A program made the position numbers and the translations under genes. This document shows, piece by piece, positions 46,715-56,018 of a stretch of DNA of 64,000 bases (position 1 is the stretch's first letter; the number at the start of each line of letters is the position of its first letter). The DNA is taken from NCBI RefSeq assembly GCF_030689025.1, contig NZ_JAUYWA010000003.1, positions 62,001 to 126,000 of the forward strand, given 5' to 3'. Below the pieces are notes generated by a model, which did no database searches, was not told the DNA's origin, and saw only the letters and a list, made by a program, of their open reading frames with translations. The DNA is from Oceanobacter sp. 1_MG-2023. Its GTDB lineage: Bacteria; Pseudomonadota; Gammaproteobacteria; Pseudomonadales; Oceanobacteraceae.

Positions 46715-49221
46715 CAACATTACCCATGACCCGATTACCCTTGCTGGCACAGTGGCGGCTGGCATTACGACTGCTATGGCGTGAGGCCCGCAGTGGTGAA
46801 TTAACGCTGATTTTACTGGCGCTGCTGATTGCGGTGACATCCACCACTGCCATTGCGCTGTTCAGTGCCCGCCTCGAGCTGTCGCTGGATGATAACTCCA
46901 GTGCCTGGCTCGGGGCTGATTTGCGGGTTCGATCCACCGCTCCCTTTACCGATGAACAACGGCAACTGGCAACCGGTCTGGGTCTGGAAACCGCTCAGTT
47001 AATGACTTTTCCCAGTGTGGTGTTACACGGCGACAATATGACGCTGGCAGCAATCAAGGCGGTGGATAACGGCTATCCGATGCAGGCGCGATTAAAGGTG
47101 ATCACCGCCAGTCATCCGGAACCGGTGTTACAGAATCATGGCCCGGCAGCGGGAGAAGCCTGGCTTGAACCGCGCTTGCTGGCGTTGCTGGGTGCCTCTC
47201 TGGGGGATGAGCTGGAACTGGGGGACAAAAGCTACCGGGTCACTGGGGAAATCATGGAAGAGTCTGATCGTGGTGGTGGCCTGTACAGCCTGTCGCCACG
47301 GATGATGGTGCACTGGGACGATGTTCAGGGCAGTGCCTTGCTGGGGCCGGGCAGTCGTTTGCGCTATCGCTTGCTGATGCAGGGGGAGCCGGATGCTCTG
47401 GCACAGCTGCAAGACCAGTGGCCGCTCAGCGACAAGGAAAAATTTGAAACCCTGGAAGATGGCAATCAGCGTATGGCCCGTTCGCTGGCAAAAGCCCGCC
47501 AGTATCTGGCGTTGGCCTCTCTGTTGGCGGTGGTGCTGGCCAGCATTGCGGTAGCGATTTCAGCGCAGCGTTACGCCCTCCGGCATTTTGATATCAGCGC
47601 CCTGATGCGTACCTTTGGTTTGCACCGGGCTGATGTGCTGCGGCTCTACCTTTGGCAACTGGTGACACTGGGCGTGGCGGCGGCAGCGGCCGGGGCGTTA
47701 CTGGCGCTGCTGTTGCAAGCGGGGATTATCCAGTTACTGGCGGATGTTTTGCCTGCCGAGATGCCCGCCGCTCCGGCGCTGGCCTGGTTGCTGGGCCTCA
47801 GCTCCGGGTTGGTGACGCTGTTGGGATTTGGCTTGCCGCATTTGCTGCCGCTGGCAACCGTGTCACCCTTGCGGGTGTTGCGGCGGGATCTGACACCGGT
47901 GCCATTGGCCGGTTGGCTGATGACCGGTTTGGCGTTGTTGTCATTGACCTTGCTGCTGTGGGTGTTTACCCGTGATTTGTTACTCACCTTGTTAGTGATG
48001 GGGGGCGGATCGCTTCTGGTCTTGGTCTTGCTCGGAGTATTGCAGCTGGGTATCTCCGGCTTACGCAAGCGACTGGAAAATACCAGCCTGGCGCTACACT
48101 GGCGTTTTGCCTGGCAGCACCTGAGCCGTAACAGCCGCCAGACTGCCGGGCAAATACTGGCTTTTTCGCTGACACTGCAAGTCATGATCGTGATTGCGAT
48201 GCTGCGTAATGACCTGTTGGCTGACTGGCAAAACAGCTTGCCAGCCAATGCCCCGAATGTATTTGCCATGAATATCCAGAGTTACGACAAGGAAGGCTTT
48301 CAAAGCGGGCTGGTAGAACGCGGCTTTGATGCCCAGACCATTTATCCCATGGTGCCGGGACGATTACTGACCATTAATGGTCGCAGTATCCAGGAGCTGG
48401 GGCTGGAGAATATAGGTGCGATTGATCGCGATCTGGCGCTGACGGCTGATCATCAGTTGCCGTCCTCCAATCGTATTGTGGCTGGGGACTGGCAAGCGAT
48501 GAGTGGTTCCGGCCAACTGTCGATAGAAGTTGAACTGGCGGAGCGGTTAGGTGTGCGACTGGGGGATACCCTGGCTTTCCGAGCCGCCGGTGTTGAGTTT
48601 GAAACCAGTGTCAGCAGTTTGCGGGAAGTCGACTGGACTTCACTCAGTCCTAACTTTTTTATGATGTTTTCCTCTGACCTGATGGAACAATTGCCGCCCA
48701 GCTACATCACCAGCTTTAACGTCCCGGAGCAATCCCAGGCCGAATTGACCAGCCTGATCCGGGAATTTCCAGCGATCAATATCCTTGATATGCAGGCGTT
48801 GCTGGGGCAGTTGCAATCGTTGTTGTATCAGGTGAGCCTGGCGGTGGAGCTGATCCTGGCGGTGGTGTTGATCGCCGCGATGCTGGTAATGGTCTCGGCG
48901 CTGGTGGCGAGCCTGAGGGAACGCTTGCAGGAAGGTGCCCTGCTAAGAACCCTGGGAGCCAGCAGTGGGATGATACGCAAGGCCCAGCTTTGTGAGTTTT
49001 CTCTGATGGGACTGATTGCCGCGTTGCTGGCGTTGCTGGCCGCCGAAGCCTTGTGCTGGGCCTTGTACACCCAGGTACTGGCTATTCCGTACAGTGGTCT
49101 GGGCTGGATCTGGTTGTGGTTACCCTTGCTGTCGGCTTTGGTACTCTCCGGGCTGGCGACGCTGCTCTTGCGCAAAACCATTCGTGTTGCGCCCTTGATT
49201 GTGATGCGCGAGTTGAGCTGA
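46711..49221 (+). CDS. ybbP: ABC permease, FtsX-like (YbbP type)
   Basis: 836 residues from the ATG at 46711. One TM near residue 30 (LTLILLALLIAVTSTTAIAL), a large periplasmic domain, then two groups of TM helices (about 250-410, and at the C-terminus after about 710) forming two FtsX domains (for example VSALVASLRERLQEGALLRT). Partner of YbbA. In E. coli the YbbA-YbbP-TesA complex has been linked to extracting hydrophobic compounds. Starts inside the ybbA stop. Confidence 0.92.
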   Translation: MTTLPMTRLPLLAQWRLALRLLWREARSGELTLILLALLIAVTSTTAIALFSARLELSLDDNSSAWLGADLRVRSTAPFTDEQRQLATGLGLETAQLMTFPSVVLHGDNMTLAAIKAVDNGYPMQARLKVITASHPEPVLQNHGPAAGEAWLEPRLLALLGASLGDELELGDKSYRVTGEIMEESDRGGGLYSLSPRMMVHWDDVQGSALLGPGSRLRYRLLMQGEPDALAQLQDQWPLSDKEKFETLEDGNQRMARSLAKARQYLALASLLAVVLASIAVAISAQRYALRHFDISALMRTFGLHRADVLRLYLWQLVTLGVAAAAAGALLALLLQAGIIQLLADVLPAEMPAAPALAWLLGLSSGLVTLLGFGLPHLLPLATVSPLRVLRRDLTPVPLAGWLMTGLALLSLTLLLWVFTRDLLLTLLVMGGGSLLVLVLLGVLQLGISGLRKRLENTSLALHWRFAWQHLSRNSRQTAGQILAFSLTLQVMIVIAMLRNDLLADWQNSLPANAPNVFAMNIQSYDKEGFQSGLVERGFDAQTIYPMVPGRLLTINGRSIQELGLENIGAIDRDLALTADHQLPSSNRIVAGDWQAMSGSGQLSIEVELAERLGVRLGDTLAFRAAGVEFETSVSSLREVDWTSLSPNFFMMFSSDLMEQLPPSYITSFNVPEQSQAELTSLIREFPAINILDMQALLGQLQSLLYQVSLAVELILAVVLIAAMLVMVSALVASLRERLQEGALLRTLGASSGMIRKAQLCEFSLMGLIAALLALLAAEALCWALYTQVLAIPYSGLGWIWLWLPLLSALVLSGLATLLLRKTIRVAPLIVMRELS

Positions 49222-49403
49222 CTTGCAGTACATGATCGGCATATGCCAGATCATTCGTTGATCTGGCGCTGCCAAAAGGTGTTGCCCAATGGCCTGATAA
49301 GCTGCCCGGCCTAAGCTGTGCAAGCGGCCAGGGCGAGGCGCAACAAGTCAAAATACAGCGTCTATGTTAATCTGCAACGTTTTGACCTGCTGCGGATTTT
49401 GCT

Positions 49404-50546
49404 ATGGCCCTTCCTGACACACCAGCCACTGATCAATCTTGCTCTGCTTCCGACAAGGGAGATTCCGGTACCACGGGTTCGGTCTCTCGTGCTGGAACAG
49501 CATCAAGACCGCCACTTCCCCAGGTGCGGGTGTCTGTTATTACCGGTTTTCTGGGGACAGGCAAAACCACCACGATCTTGAATTTGTTACAGCATCGTCC
49601 AGCCGGAGAAAAATGGGCGGTACTGGTGAATGAGTTTGGCGAAGTCGGGGTGGATGGCACCATATTGAAAACACTGGGAGACGGAGTGGTGGTACGGGAA
49701 GTCCCTGGCGGCTGTCTGTGCTGTGTCTCGGGGTTGCCGTTCCAGATTGGCATGAACAGTCTGATCAGTCGGGAAAAGCCGGATGTCTTGCTGATTGAGC
49801 CAACCGGGCTGGGTCATCCGCGCCAGATTCTGAAAATACTCTCCCAGTCGGGTTATCAGGATGTGCTGAAAGTGGCAAACACGGTGACGCTGGTCGACCC
49901 GCGCCATCTGAGTCAGCCGAAATATCGCCAGCATGAGATTTACGCCGATCAGATTGCGGTAGCGGATGTGCTGGTGGCCAATAAAATCGATGTCTGTCAG
50001 CCGGAAGATCTGCGGCTGTTTGATGCCTTGGTGGCCGAACGACAATTAGAGAATCCGCAACTCCAGGCTGTCCGGATTACCCAGGGACAGCTGTCTCCCG
50101 ACTTGCTGATCGCAGCCGGTGCTGAGACTGGAGCATCAGAAGCAACCGTAACGGCAAGTAATACAACACTCAGGCTCCCGCCGGTGCTGGATCTGACTCA
50201 GCCGTTGCAGTTGGAAGCTGGTGAATCTTTTCGGGCTTTGCCACATCAGGGTGATGGCTATCATGCGTTAGGCTGGTTGATTGCGCAGCCATGGCTGTTT
50301 TCGTTGGCGGCATTGCGGAACTGGTTGTATAGCCTGGAGATTGAACGAGCCAAGGCGGTACTGGCAACCGACGCCGGGGTAGTGGCATTCAATCTGCGCG
50401 AAGGCACTCTGACGGAGCAGCTGCTGGGAGACGCCAGTGTCATTGCTTTTGAAAACCGGCTGGAATTGATCGATCTGGACGTGTTGCCACAAGCGGCGCT
50501 GGAAGCTGGTTGGCAGGCCTGCGCGTTAAGCGGGATGGCATCCTAG
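49404..50546 (+). CDS. CobW/YjiA-family G3E GTPase (metallochaperone)
   Basis: 380 residues. A polar N-terminal tail of ~40 residues precedes VSVITGFLGTGKTTTILNLL (Walker A), the metal motif GGCLCC (CxCC), VLLIEPTGLGHP and the G4 motif NKID. The C-terminal CobW_C domain starts near residue 285. Such GTPases deliver Zn or other metals to client enzymes. No Zur box or metal gene lies beside it, so the metal is unknown. Confidence 0.88.
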   Translation: MALPDTPATDQSCSASDKGDSGTTGSVSRAGTASRPPLPQVRVSVITGFLGTGKTTTILNLLQHRPAGEKWAVLVNEFGEVGVDGTILKTLGDGVVVREVPGGCLCCVSGLPFQIGMNSLISREKPDVLLIEPTGLGHPRQILKILSQSGYQDVLKVANTVTLVDPRHLSQPKYRQHEIYADQIAVADVLVANKIDVCQPEDLRLFDALVAERQLENPQLQAVRITQGQLSPDLLIAAGAETGASEATVTASNTTLRLPPVLDLTQPLQLEAGESFRALPHQGDGYHALGWLIAQPWLFSLAALRNWLYSLEIERAKAVLATDAGVVAFNLREGTLTEQLLGDASVIAFENRLELIDLDVLPQAALEAGWQACALSGMAS

Positions 50547-50698
50547 CGTAGTGGCATCGGGCTGACGTTATCCATTGTCTGTTTATCCCGATGGCACAGG
50601 ACTGCCATCGTTACCATCGCTCGTTTGGCATGCCGTAGCCTGGTGTGCCATGTCGCGGTATCCCATTCTCTTCATCTTCTGATAATAAGCAGGTCGCG

Positions 50699-53134
50699 AT
50701 GATGCGCACGTTTTATTCGGTACTGGCGGCGGTTGGCCTTTTGCTGCTGGCACTGAGCTGTCAGGCAACACTACTGATCAATGAGGTAGATGCCGACACC
50801 GAAGGCAATGACAACGCCGAATTTATCGAGCTGTACAACGGTGGTCGTGGCGCGACGTCATTAACCGGCTACGTACTGGTGCTGTATAACGGCAGCAACG
50901 ACCGCGCCTATCTGGCGCTGGATTTGTCGGCCAGGCGCACAAATGCGGAAGGGTATTTTGTGGTCTGTGGTAGCGCTGCCACGATCGCTGGTTGCGGCCT
51001 GGAAATAGGGAACAATATTCTGCAAAACGGTGCCGATGCCGTTGCCCTGTACCATGGTTCGGTGGCTGATTTCCCCAAAGGTACGGCTGTCACCGCCAGC
51101 AATCTGGTGGATGCTCTGGTGTACGGTACCCGTGATGCGGACGATCGCGGACTATTAAGCGTCCTGATGCTGGCTGACCCGGTGCAGGTCGATGAAGGTT
51201 CAGCGGGCGACAAAGACAGGCATTCTTCCCAGCGCTGTGCCACCTCCGCTCGCTCCGGTGCCGCCTTTCAGGTTGACGAAGCGACTCCCGGTGCGCGGAA
51301 TTCGTGCCACGATCAGCCGGAACAATCCCGGTCCGGGCAGTGTGGTGATCCAACGGGCGTTACCCGGATCAGTGCTATCCAGGGCCGTATTCGCCATGTC
51401 AGTGACGATACCAGCCCATTGAATAATCGACGGGTGCTGGTGGAAGCCGTGGTCACACTGGATGCCCGGGTGGGCTATGGGGGCTTCTGGATACAGGAAG
51501 AAGACGCCGATGCCGATAACGATGCCCGCAGTTCAGAAGGGATATTTGTTAAAAGCAAAGGGGCGGATATTCGTGTCGGTGATACCGTACGGCTGGAGGG
51601 AACCGTGGGGGAAACGTCAGGAGTGACGCGGCTGGGTAATATCCGTGACCTGACGGTGTGTCGTCGGGATACAGCGTTACCTCGGGCGCAGCCGCTGGTC
51701 TTGCCGGTGAGGGATCTGGCCGACTGGGAAGCCCTCGAAGGCATGAGAGTGCACAGTCACACCCGGCTGCTGGTTGCCGACCTGTATGGTTCCGGTTATG
51801 GGTTAGGCAATTATGGTCAGCTGGTGGTGTCTTCCTCTTTGCATTTTCAGCCGACCGATGTCGTACCGCCAGGGTCAGAGGCCGCGGATGCACTGCTTGA
51901 ACGTTATGCGCTGGACCGGTTGTTGGTGGATGACGGCATGAGTGGCCGTTACCCCACATTTATTCCTTTTCCTGATGCGACAACCGGCTACCGCGCCGAT
52001 AACCCGGTACGGATCGGTGATTCATTTACCACCTTGAGCGGCGTGATCCATCATTTCAAAAACGATTTTATGCTGATTCCCGAACGATACCGTATGGCTG
52101 CCAGTCATGCCCGTACCTCGACACCAACGGTGAGTGCGGATGCCAATTTGCGTATCGCTTCCATGAACGTGCTGAACTATTTTAACGGTGATGGCCAGGG
52201 TGGCGGCTTTCCTGCCTCCCGTGGTGCCAGTACCTACGCCGCCTTCCAGTTACAAAGCAGCAAGGTGGTCGCGGCGATGGCTGCCATGGATGCGGATATC
52301 ATTGGTTTGATGGAAATCGAAAACGACGGCTACGACAAGCACAGTGCCATTCAGCAATTGCTGGATGCCATGAATGCCTTGCAGGCTCCCGGCGATGAGT
52401 ATGCGTTTGTGGACCCGGGCACGCCGCGTATTGGTACGGATGCCATTACGGTCGGATTGCTGTATCGGCCTGGACGTCTTCGGTTACGGGGCACGACCCA
52501 GGTGCTGTCATCGGCCAATTCGCCACGTGACCGGCAGGGCGTGTTATTCAACGACCGCAAACACCGGCCATCCCTGATCCAGTCGTTCGAGTTTCATGAC
52601 TTTGTGTTTACGCTGTCGATCAATCATTTCAAATCAAAAGGCTCGGCTTGTCATGAGCAACACGAAGGTGCCGATGGCCAGGGTAACTGCAATCTTATGC
52701 GTACCCGGGCGGCTACTGGCTTGTTGCAGTATTTGCAAACACAGCCAACGGGGGTGACATCCACCGCTGTCCTGGTGATGGGGGATTTGAATGCTTACAG
52801 CCAGGAAGACCCGCTGCAGGTATTGCTGGCAGGGGGATACCACGACCTCAAGCGCTCGGATGTGGCAACCGAAGCGAAACCTTATACCTACAGTTACAAC
52901 GGCTTGCTCGGCAGTCTGGACCATGCCTTGGCAACGGCCACCTTTGCGGATCACGTGGTCAGTGCGGGCGCCTGGCATATCAACTCGGTAGAAGATGCAC
53001 TGATGGGTTATGAAACCGACGCCAATGGTCAGAGCTATGCGTCAGTTGATCACTATGGTCAGGCCGATAGCTATCGTTCATCCGATCATGACCCGGTAGT
53101 GATTGGATTGCGGGTCGGCAGCAGTGGTCAATAA
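50699..53134 (+). CDS. Secreted ExeM/Xds-like endonuclease
   Basis: About 811 residues with a signal peptide (FYSVLAAVGLLLLALSCQA). Domains in order: lamin-tail domain (LLINEVDADTEGNDNAEFIE...), an OB-fold region near 235-345 (YGGFWIQEEDADADNDAR), and a C-terminal endonuclease/exonuclease/phosphatase domain with catalytic segments SMNVLNYFNGDGQ, GLMEIENDG, SINHFKSKG, VMGDLNAYSQED and SSDHDPVVIGL. Related Vibrio and Shewanella nucleases degrade extracellular DNA for phosphate, biofilm control or neutrophil-trap escape. No GlyGly-CTERM tail is visible, so it is probably released. Confidence 0.9.
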   Translation: MMRTFYSVLAAVGLLLLALSCQATLLINEVDADTEGNDNAEFIELYNGGRGATSLTGYVLVLYNGSNDRAYLALDLSARRTNAEGYFVVCGSAATIAGCGLEIGNNILQNGADAVALYHGSVADFPKGTAVTASNLVDALVYGTRDADDRGLLSVLMLADPVQVDEGSAGDKDRHSSQRCATSARSGAAFQVDEATPGARNSCHDQPEQSRSGQCGDPTGVTRISAIQGRIRHVSDDTSPLNNRRVLVEAVVTLDARVGYGGFWIQEEDADADNDARSSEGIFVKSKGADIRVGDTVRLEGTVGETSGVTRLGNIRDLTVCRRDTALPRAQPLVLPVRDLADWEALEGMRVHSHTRLLVADLYGSGYGLGNYGQLVVSSSLHFQPTDVVPPGSEAADALLERYALDRLLVDDGMSGRYPTFIPFPDATTGYRADNPVRIGDSFTTLSGVIHHFKNDFMLIPERYRMAASHARTSTPTVSADANLRIASMNVLNYFNGDGQGGGFPASRGASTYAAFQLQSSKVVAAMAAMDADIIGLMEIENDGYDKHSAIQQLLDAMNALQAPGDEYAFVDPGTPRIGTDAITVGLLYRPGRLRLRGTTQVLSSANSPRDRQGVLFNDRKHRPSLIQSFEFHDFVFTLSINHFKSKGSACHEQHEGADGQGNCNLMRTRAATGLLQYLQTQPTGVTSTAVLVMGDLNAYSQEDPLQVLLAGGYHDLKRSDVATEAKPYTYSYNGLLGSLDHALATATFADHVVSAGAWHINSVEDALMGYETDANGQSYASVDHYGQADSYRSSDHDPVVIGLRVGSSGQ

Positions 53135-53146
53135 GGGAATCGGGTG

Positions 53147-53725
53147 TCAGTCCAGCCTGTTGGGGTGAGGTCGTGCCATGGGCATGGTGCCACTGGATTG
53201 GTAGCGCAGCCGAATACGTTCGACCAGTGCTTCCAGCTCTTTGTCGTACAGTGGTTGTTGTCGGGTTGACAGGCCATCGGAGTAGATCAACCGGGTTTGC
53301 GGTTGCCAGCGGCATGGGTGCTGTTGTGTCAGCCATTGGTTCAGCAGCGTCATGGGCATATCGGTCAGCCCTTCGAGCAATTCAGCCCCTAGCTGTTGTA
53401 GTTGAGTACTGAGCTGCGCCAGGGCGTGCAGGCGGTCATCGTCATAGCAGAATTCGTTGCCCGTGCCGCACAGCACTACTTGTTTACCGTGATAACTCAA
53501 CTCTTCCAGAATAGGCCAGGCGTCTGCCCAAGGGGTTTCTGGAGTGCCAAAAGCATGGATTGGCAGCGCCATCACCAGGGTGTGGTAGGGCTGGATATCT
53601 TCCGGAATACAGCTAAGCAAATTGCACAGCGCGACCGGAGCCCAATGGATATGGTGCTCCAGTGCGCAGGCGGTCGCCGTCGAACAACGACAGCTGCTGT
53701 CGTACAGAATAGCGATATCTGTCAT
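53147..53725 (-). CDS. Flavodoxin-like protein with altered phosphate loop
   Basis: 192 residues from the ATG at 53725. The frame resembles long-chain flavodoxin: TDIAILYDSSCRCSTATA at the FMN phosphate loop, LVMALPIHAFGTPETPWADA at the 50s/90s loop, and LSYHGKQVVLCGTGNEFCYD. The normal loop (S/T)xTGxT is replaced by SSCRCST with two cysteines, so FMN binding may be weak or different. It follows the small gene at 53740 by 14 bp and a Fur site, fitting flavodoxin use when iron is short. Confidence 0.72.
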   Translation of the reverse strand: MTDIAILYDSSCRCSTATACALEHHIHWAPVALCNLLSCIPEDIQPYHTLVMALPIHAFGTPETPWADAWPILEELSYHGKQVVLCGTGNEFCYDDDRLHALAQLSTQLQQLGAELLEGLTDMPMTLLNQWLTQQHPCRWQPQTRLIYSDGLSTRQQPLYDKELEALVERIRLRYQSSGTMPMARPHPNRLD

Positions 53726-53739
53726 TGATGTGGCTCCAG

Positions 53740-54201
53740 TTAAATCAGGTAGCGGGTAGAGGCTGATAAATCCTGACTCAGGCGGCGGATACAGAGACGC
53801 CCTTGTGGCTGCTGCCGATATAAATAGCGCAGGGCAAAAAAGGGCTGATACAGGCTTTCGAGGCACAGTTGCCGACATTGAGGGCTGCAGTCATCGGCAA
53901 AAGCTGTGTTACGCAGGTGGCTGTAAAGGCGACGCAGCCAGCTTTCCTGCAAGGCTGGCAGGTGACGGCTGCCGGCCTCTTCTGCCAGTTCCAAGCCGAT
54001 ATCCAGATATTCATTCACCCAGAGTGTCAGTAACACATCGCTGTGTTGCTGCGGAATCAACTGCTCCAGTTGTTCCAGTCGCCGGCTGTTGCTGGACCCG
54101 GAAGTCAGTTGTGGCCAGGGGTTATTGCTGCGGCTGCCGGAGTCAGGGATGGCATTGATCTGGGCAGGTTGCGTCGGAAAGGCGAGTAGCGTGGCGGACA
54201 T
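53740..54201 (-). CDS. Small Fur-controlled protein, possibly FagA-like
   Basis: 153 residues, mostly helical and acidic. The second half (LLTLWVNEYLDIGLELAEEA ... CRQLCLESLYQPFFALRYLYR) reminds me of Fur-associated FagA-type proteins of Pseudomonas (which lie with fumC and sodA), but this is from memory and weak. It is the first gene after twin Fur-like sites and is followed by the flavodoxin-like gene. No membrane segment or signal peptide. Function unknown. Confidence 0.55.
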   Translation of the reverse strand: MSATLLAFPTQPAQINAIPDSGSRSNNPWPQLTSGSSNSRRLEQLEQLIPQQHSDVLLTLWVNEYLDIGLELAEEAGSRHLPALQESWLRRLYSHLRNTAFADDCSPQCRQLCLESLYQPFFALRYLYRQQPQGRLCIRRLSQDLSASTRYLI

Positions 54202-54238
54202 AAGCGTGGTCTCTTTCTGATCAGGTCAAGACCACTCT

Positions 54239-54284
54239 AATGATAATTATTCTTATTTGCAATAGAGAATGATTATTTCCATTC
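54239..54284 (-). promoter_or_regulatory. Two adjacent Fur-box-like sites
   Basis: TGATAATTATTCTTATTTGC (54241-54260) and, after a few bases, GAGAATGATTATTTCC (about 54266-54281) both resemble the GATAATNATNATC-type Fur box. They lie 38-83 bp before the start of the leftward gene at 54201. The right-hand site runs into the end of the gene at 54273. Confidence 0.7.
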
Positions 54285-54641
54285 GAATGGCTTTTCCTGT
54301 CCATGGGTCAGCTTGACCCAGCCTGGCTGGTCTTCGGTTTCAGATTCTTTCCAAACGCGGGCAGCACAGCGAATCTCGGTTTCCAGCACATGATGGGCCG
54401 AACGGGCACATTCGAGATCATCTGCCCATGGCGTATGGTTCTGCTTGATCCATAGACTGTCGAAATTACCTTCTGCCCGGACGGTAAACACCATGTCCAT
54501 ATTTTCACAACGCCAGAAGTGGCTGTTACCCTTGAGGGTTGTGTCGGTGACGGGGCCAATACTGGATTCGAGCCAGGCACGTACTTGCTCCGGTTCGGCT
54601 TTTAACAGGTAAATTTCGATATCAGGGAGAGTGGAAGTCAT
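54273..54641 (-). CDS. Conserved hypothetical cytoplasmic protein
   Basis: 122 residues from the ATG at 54641 (MTSTLPDIEIYLLKAEPEQV). It has a ferredoxin-like alternation of strands and helices and Trp/Cys-rich centre (GNSHFWRCENMDMVF, ARSAHHVLETEIRCAARVW). No motif that I can name. The stop falls inside the downstream Fur region. A longer frame to 54779 lacks a ribosome site and is not needed. Confidence 0.65.
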   Translation of the reverse strand: MTSTLPDIEIYLLKAEPEQVRAWLESSIGPVTDTTLKGNSHFWRCENMDMVFTVRAEGNFDSLWIKQNHTPWADDLECARSAHHVLETEIRCAARVWKESETEDQPGWVKLTHGQEKPFEWK

Positions 54642-55275
54642 CGTTGTAGCTGTGCCTCTGAAGAGTCGGGATCTATTTGCGCAATATACCCCAAGGCTGT
54701 GCAGATTGCGCCGTTTGGCGTTATCCTGAATGTGACGGTGCTGGTATGAAACGCAGCGTGTGGCGAGCGGAAAGAACAAGAAAGAAAAAGGTAAAACGGT
54801 GAGAAAGCGGCAAGAAAATCGCCCGTAACCAATAACAGTGCCATTGTTGTTGGTTACGGGCGTTGCTTAGCGCAAAGGCTGAAAGCGCTGACGGAATCAG
54901 ATCAGTGCCCCAGCAGATGGGAATCGAGCTACCCTCATAGCCCGCAAGCAGAATAACTCCCGGGTTATGTAGCAGCAATGTGACTGGATGCCGCAGCAAG
55001 GCCTGTGCGGTACCTGTGCTGGGTTGGCCAGCCATACCAAACACAAAAATCCGGAATAAGGGGCCGTGCATCCCGCCGCGATCACAGCACTCGCAAGGAA
55101 TACGTTTCCTGTTTGTTTTTTCACCGTTATTCTGGTAAATTCCGCGCTCCTTTTTATCCGTACACTATTGTTAAATCCGCGGTGCTGTTTACAGCGCCAC
55201 TGCGGCTGATAATAAAAACGGACTCCTTGTCTTACCGGATTGGCCGGAAGGCTTTTTACCCATAAGGAGCTGACA
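54642..55275. other. 634-bp region without a supported gene, before rpsF
   Basis: Holds a strong inverted repeat at 54821-54861: GCCCGTAACCAA / TTGGTTACGGGC (12 bp), with further pairing inside. On the minus strand it is followed by a T-rich run (GATTTTCTT), so it could end a leftward transcript that starts near 55100. Frames at 54721-55071 and 54897-55124 (minus) are open but have no family likeness. Also holds the rpsF promoter. An unannotated small RNA is possible. Confidence 0.4.
55113..55141 (+). promoter_or_regulatory. Candidate promoter for the rpsF-rpsR-rplI operon
   Basis: TTGTTT (55113-55118), 17-bp spacer, TAAATT (55136-55141) with an upstream TG (extended -10), about 135 bp before rpsF. 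The leader contains CCGG-ATTGG-CCGG near 55235-55247, close to where S6:S18 leaders of other bacteria bind; this last point is tentative. Confidence 0.45.
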
Positions 55276-55707
55276 ATGCGTCACTACGAAATCGTTTTTC
55301 TGGTTCACCCAGATCAAAGCGAACAAGTTCCAGCGATGGTTGAGCGTTACACCGCGACTATCGAAGGCACTGCAGGATCTATCCACCGTTTCGAAGATTG
55401 GGGCCGTCGTCACCTGGCTTACCCGATCAACGATGTTCATAAAGCACACTATATTCTGATGAACGTAGAGTGTACCCAGGAAGCCCTGGACGAACTGACC
55501 ACCAACTTCCGTTACAACGATGCCATTCTGCGTAACCTGGTGATCCGTCGTAATGAAGCGGTGACTGATGTTTCTCCGATCAAAGCTGCTGAAAGCCGCG
55601 AAGATCGTCGTCGTCCTGAGCCGCGCGAAGACAACCGTGAAAAAGCGGTTGAGACTGAAGAATCTGCTACTGAAGATTCTGCCGATTCCGCCAAAGACGA
55701 AGATTAA
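55276..55707 (+). CDS. rpsF: 30S ribosomal protein S6
   Basis: 143 residues from the ATG at 55276 ([20 protein letters not shown]), with AAGGAG 8 bp before it. [19 protein letters not shown] is the S6 core that pairs with S18. The C-terminal tail from about residue 105 is very acidic ([18 protein letters not shown]) and slightly longer than in E. coli, whose S6 receives added Glu residues by RimK. First gene of the rpsF operon. Confidence 0.97.
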   Translation: MRHYEIVFLVHPDQSEQVPAMVERYTATIEGTAGSIHRFEDWGRRHLAYPINDVHKAHYILMNVECTQEALDELTTNFRYNDAILRNLVIRRNEAVTDVSPIKAAESREDRRRPEPREDNREKAVETEESATEDSADSAKDED

Positions 55708-55721
55708 GAGAGGAGTTACTC

Positions 55722-55952
55722 ATGGCACGTTTTTTCCGTCGTCGCAAGTTCTGCCGTTTCACTGCTGAAGGTGTCACAGAGATCGATTATAAAGATCTGG
55801 ATACCCTGAAAGGCTATGTCACTGAAACCGGCAAGATTGTTCCAAGCCGTATCACTGGTACGCGCGCCAAGTATCAGCGTCAGCTGTCTACTGCTATCAA
55901 GCGTGCACGTTATATTGCACTGCTGCCGTATTCAGACGCGCACGATAATTGA
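55722..55952 (+). CDS. rpsR: 30S ribosomal protein S18
   Basis: 76 residues starting [20 protein letters not shown], then the core [19 protein letters not shown]. Single Cys at 11, so it is the zinc-free (C-) type. 14 bp after rpsF. priB, found between S6 and S18 in enteric bacteria, is absent, as in Pseudomonas. Confidence 0.97.
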   Translation: MARFFRRRKFCRFTAEGVTEIDYKDLDTLKGYVTETGKIVPSRITGTRAKYQRQLSTAIKRARYIALLPYSDAHDN

Positions 55953-56018
55953 TTGGTCTTGTTGGTTGGATAAACTGAGCCACAAGCCCGTTTACCTTAA
56001 TCAACATGAGCATCAAGC

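Noticed and set aside
54721-55071. 116-codon leftward frame before rpsF
   Set aside because: It contains the strong hairpin at 54821-54861, has no clear ribosome site and no recognisable domain; kept only as a possible non-coding region.
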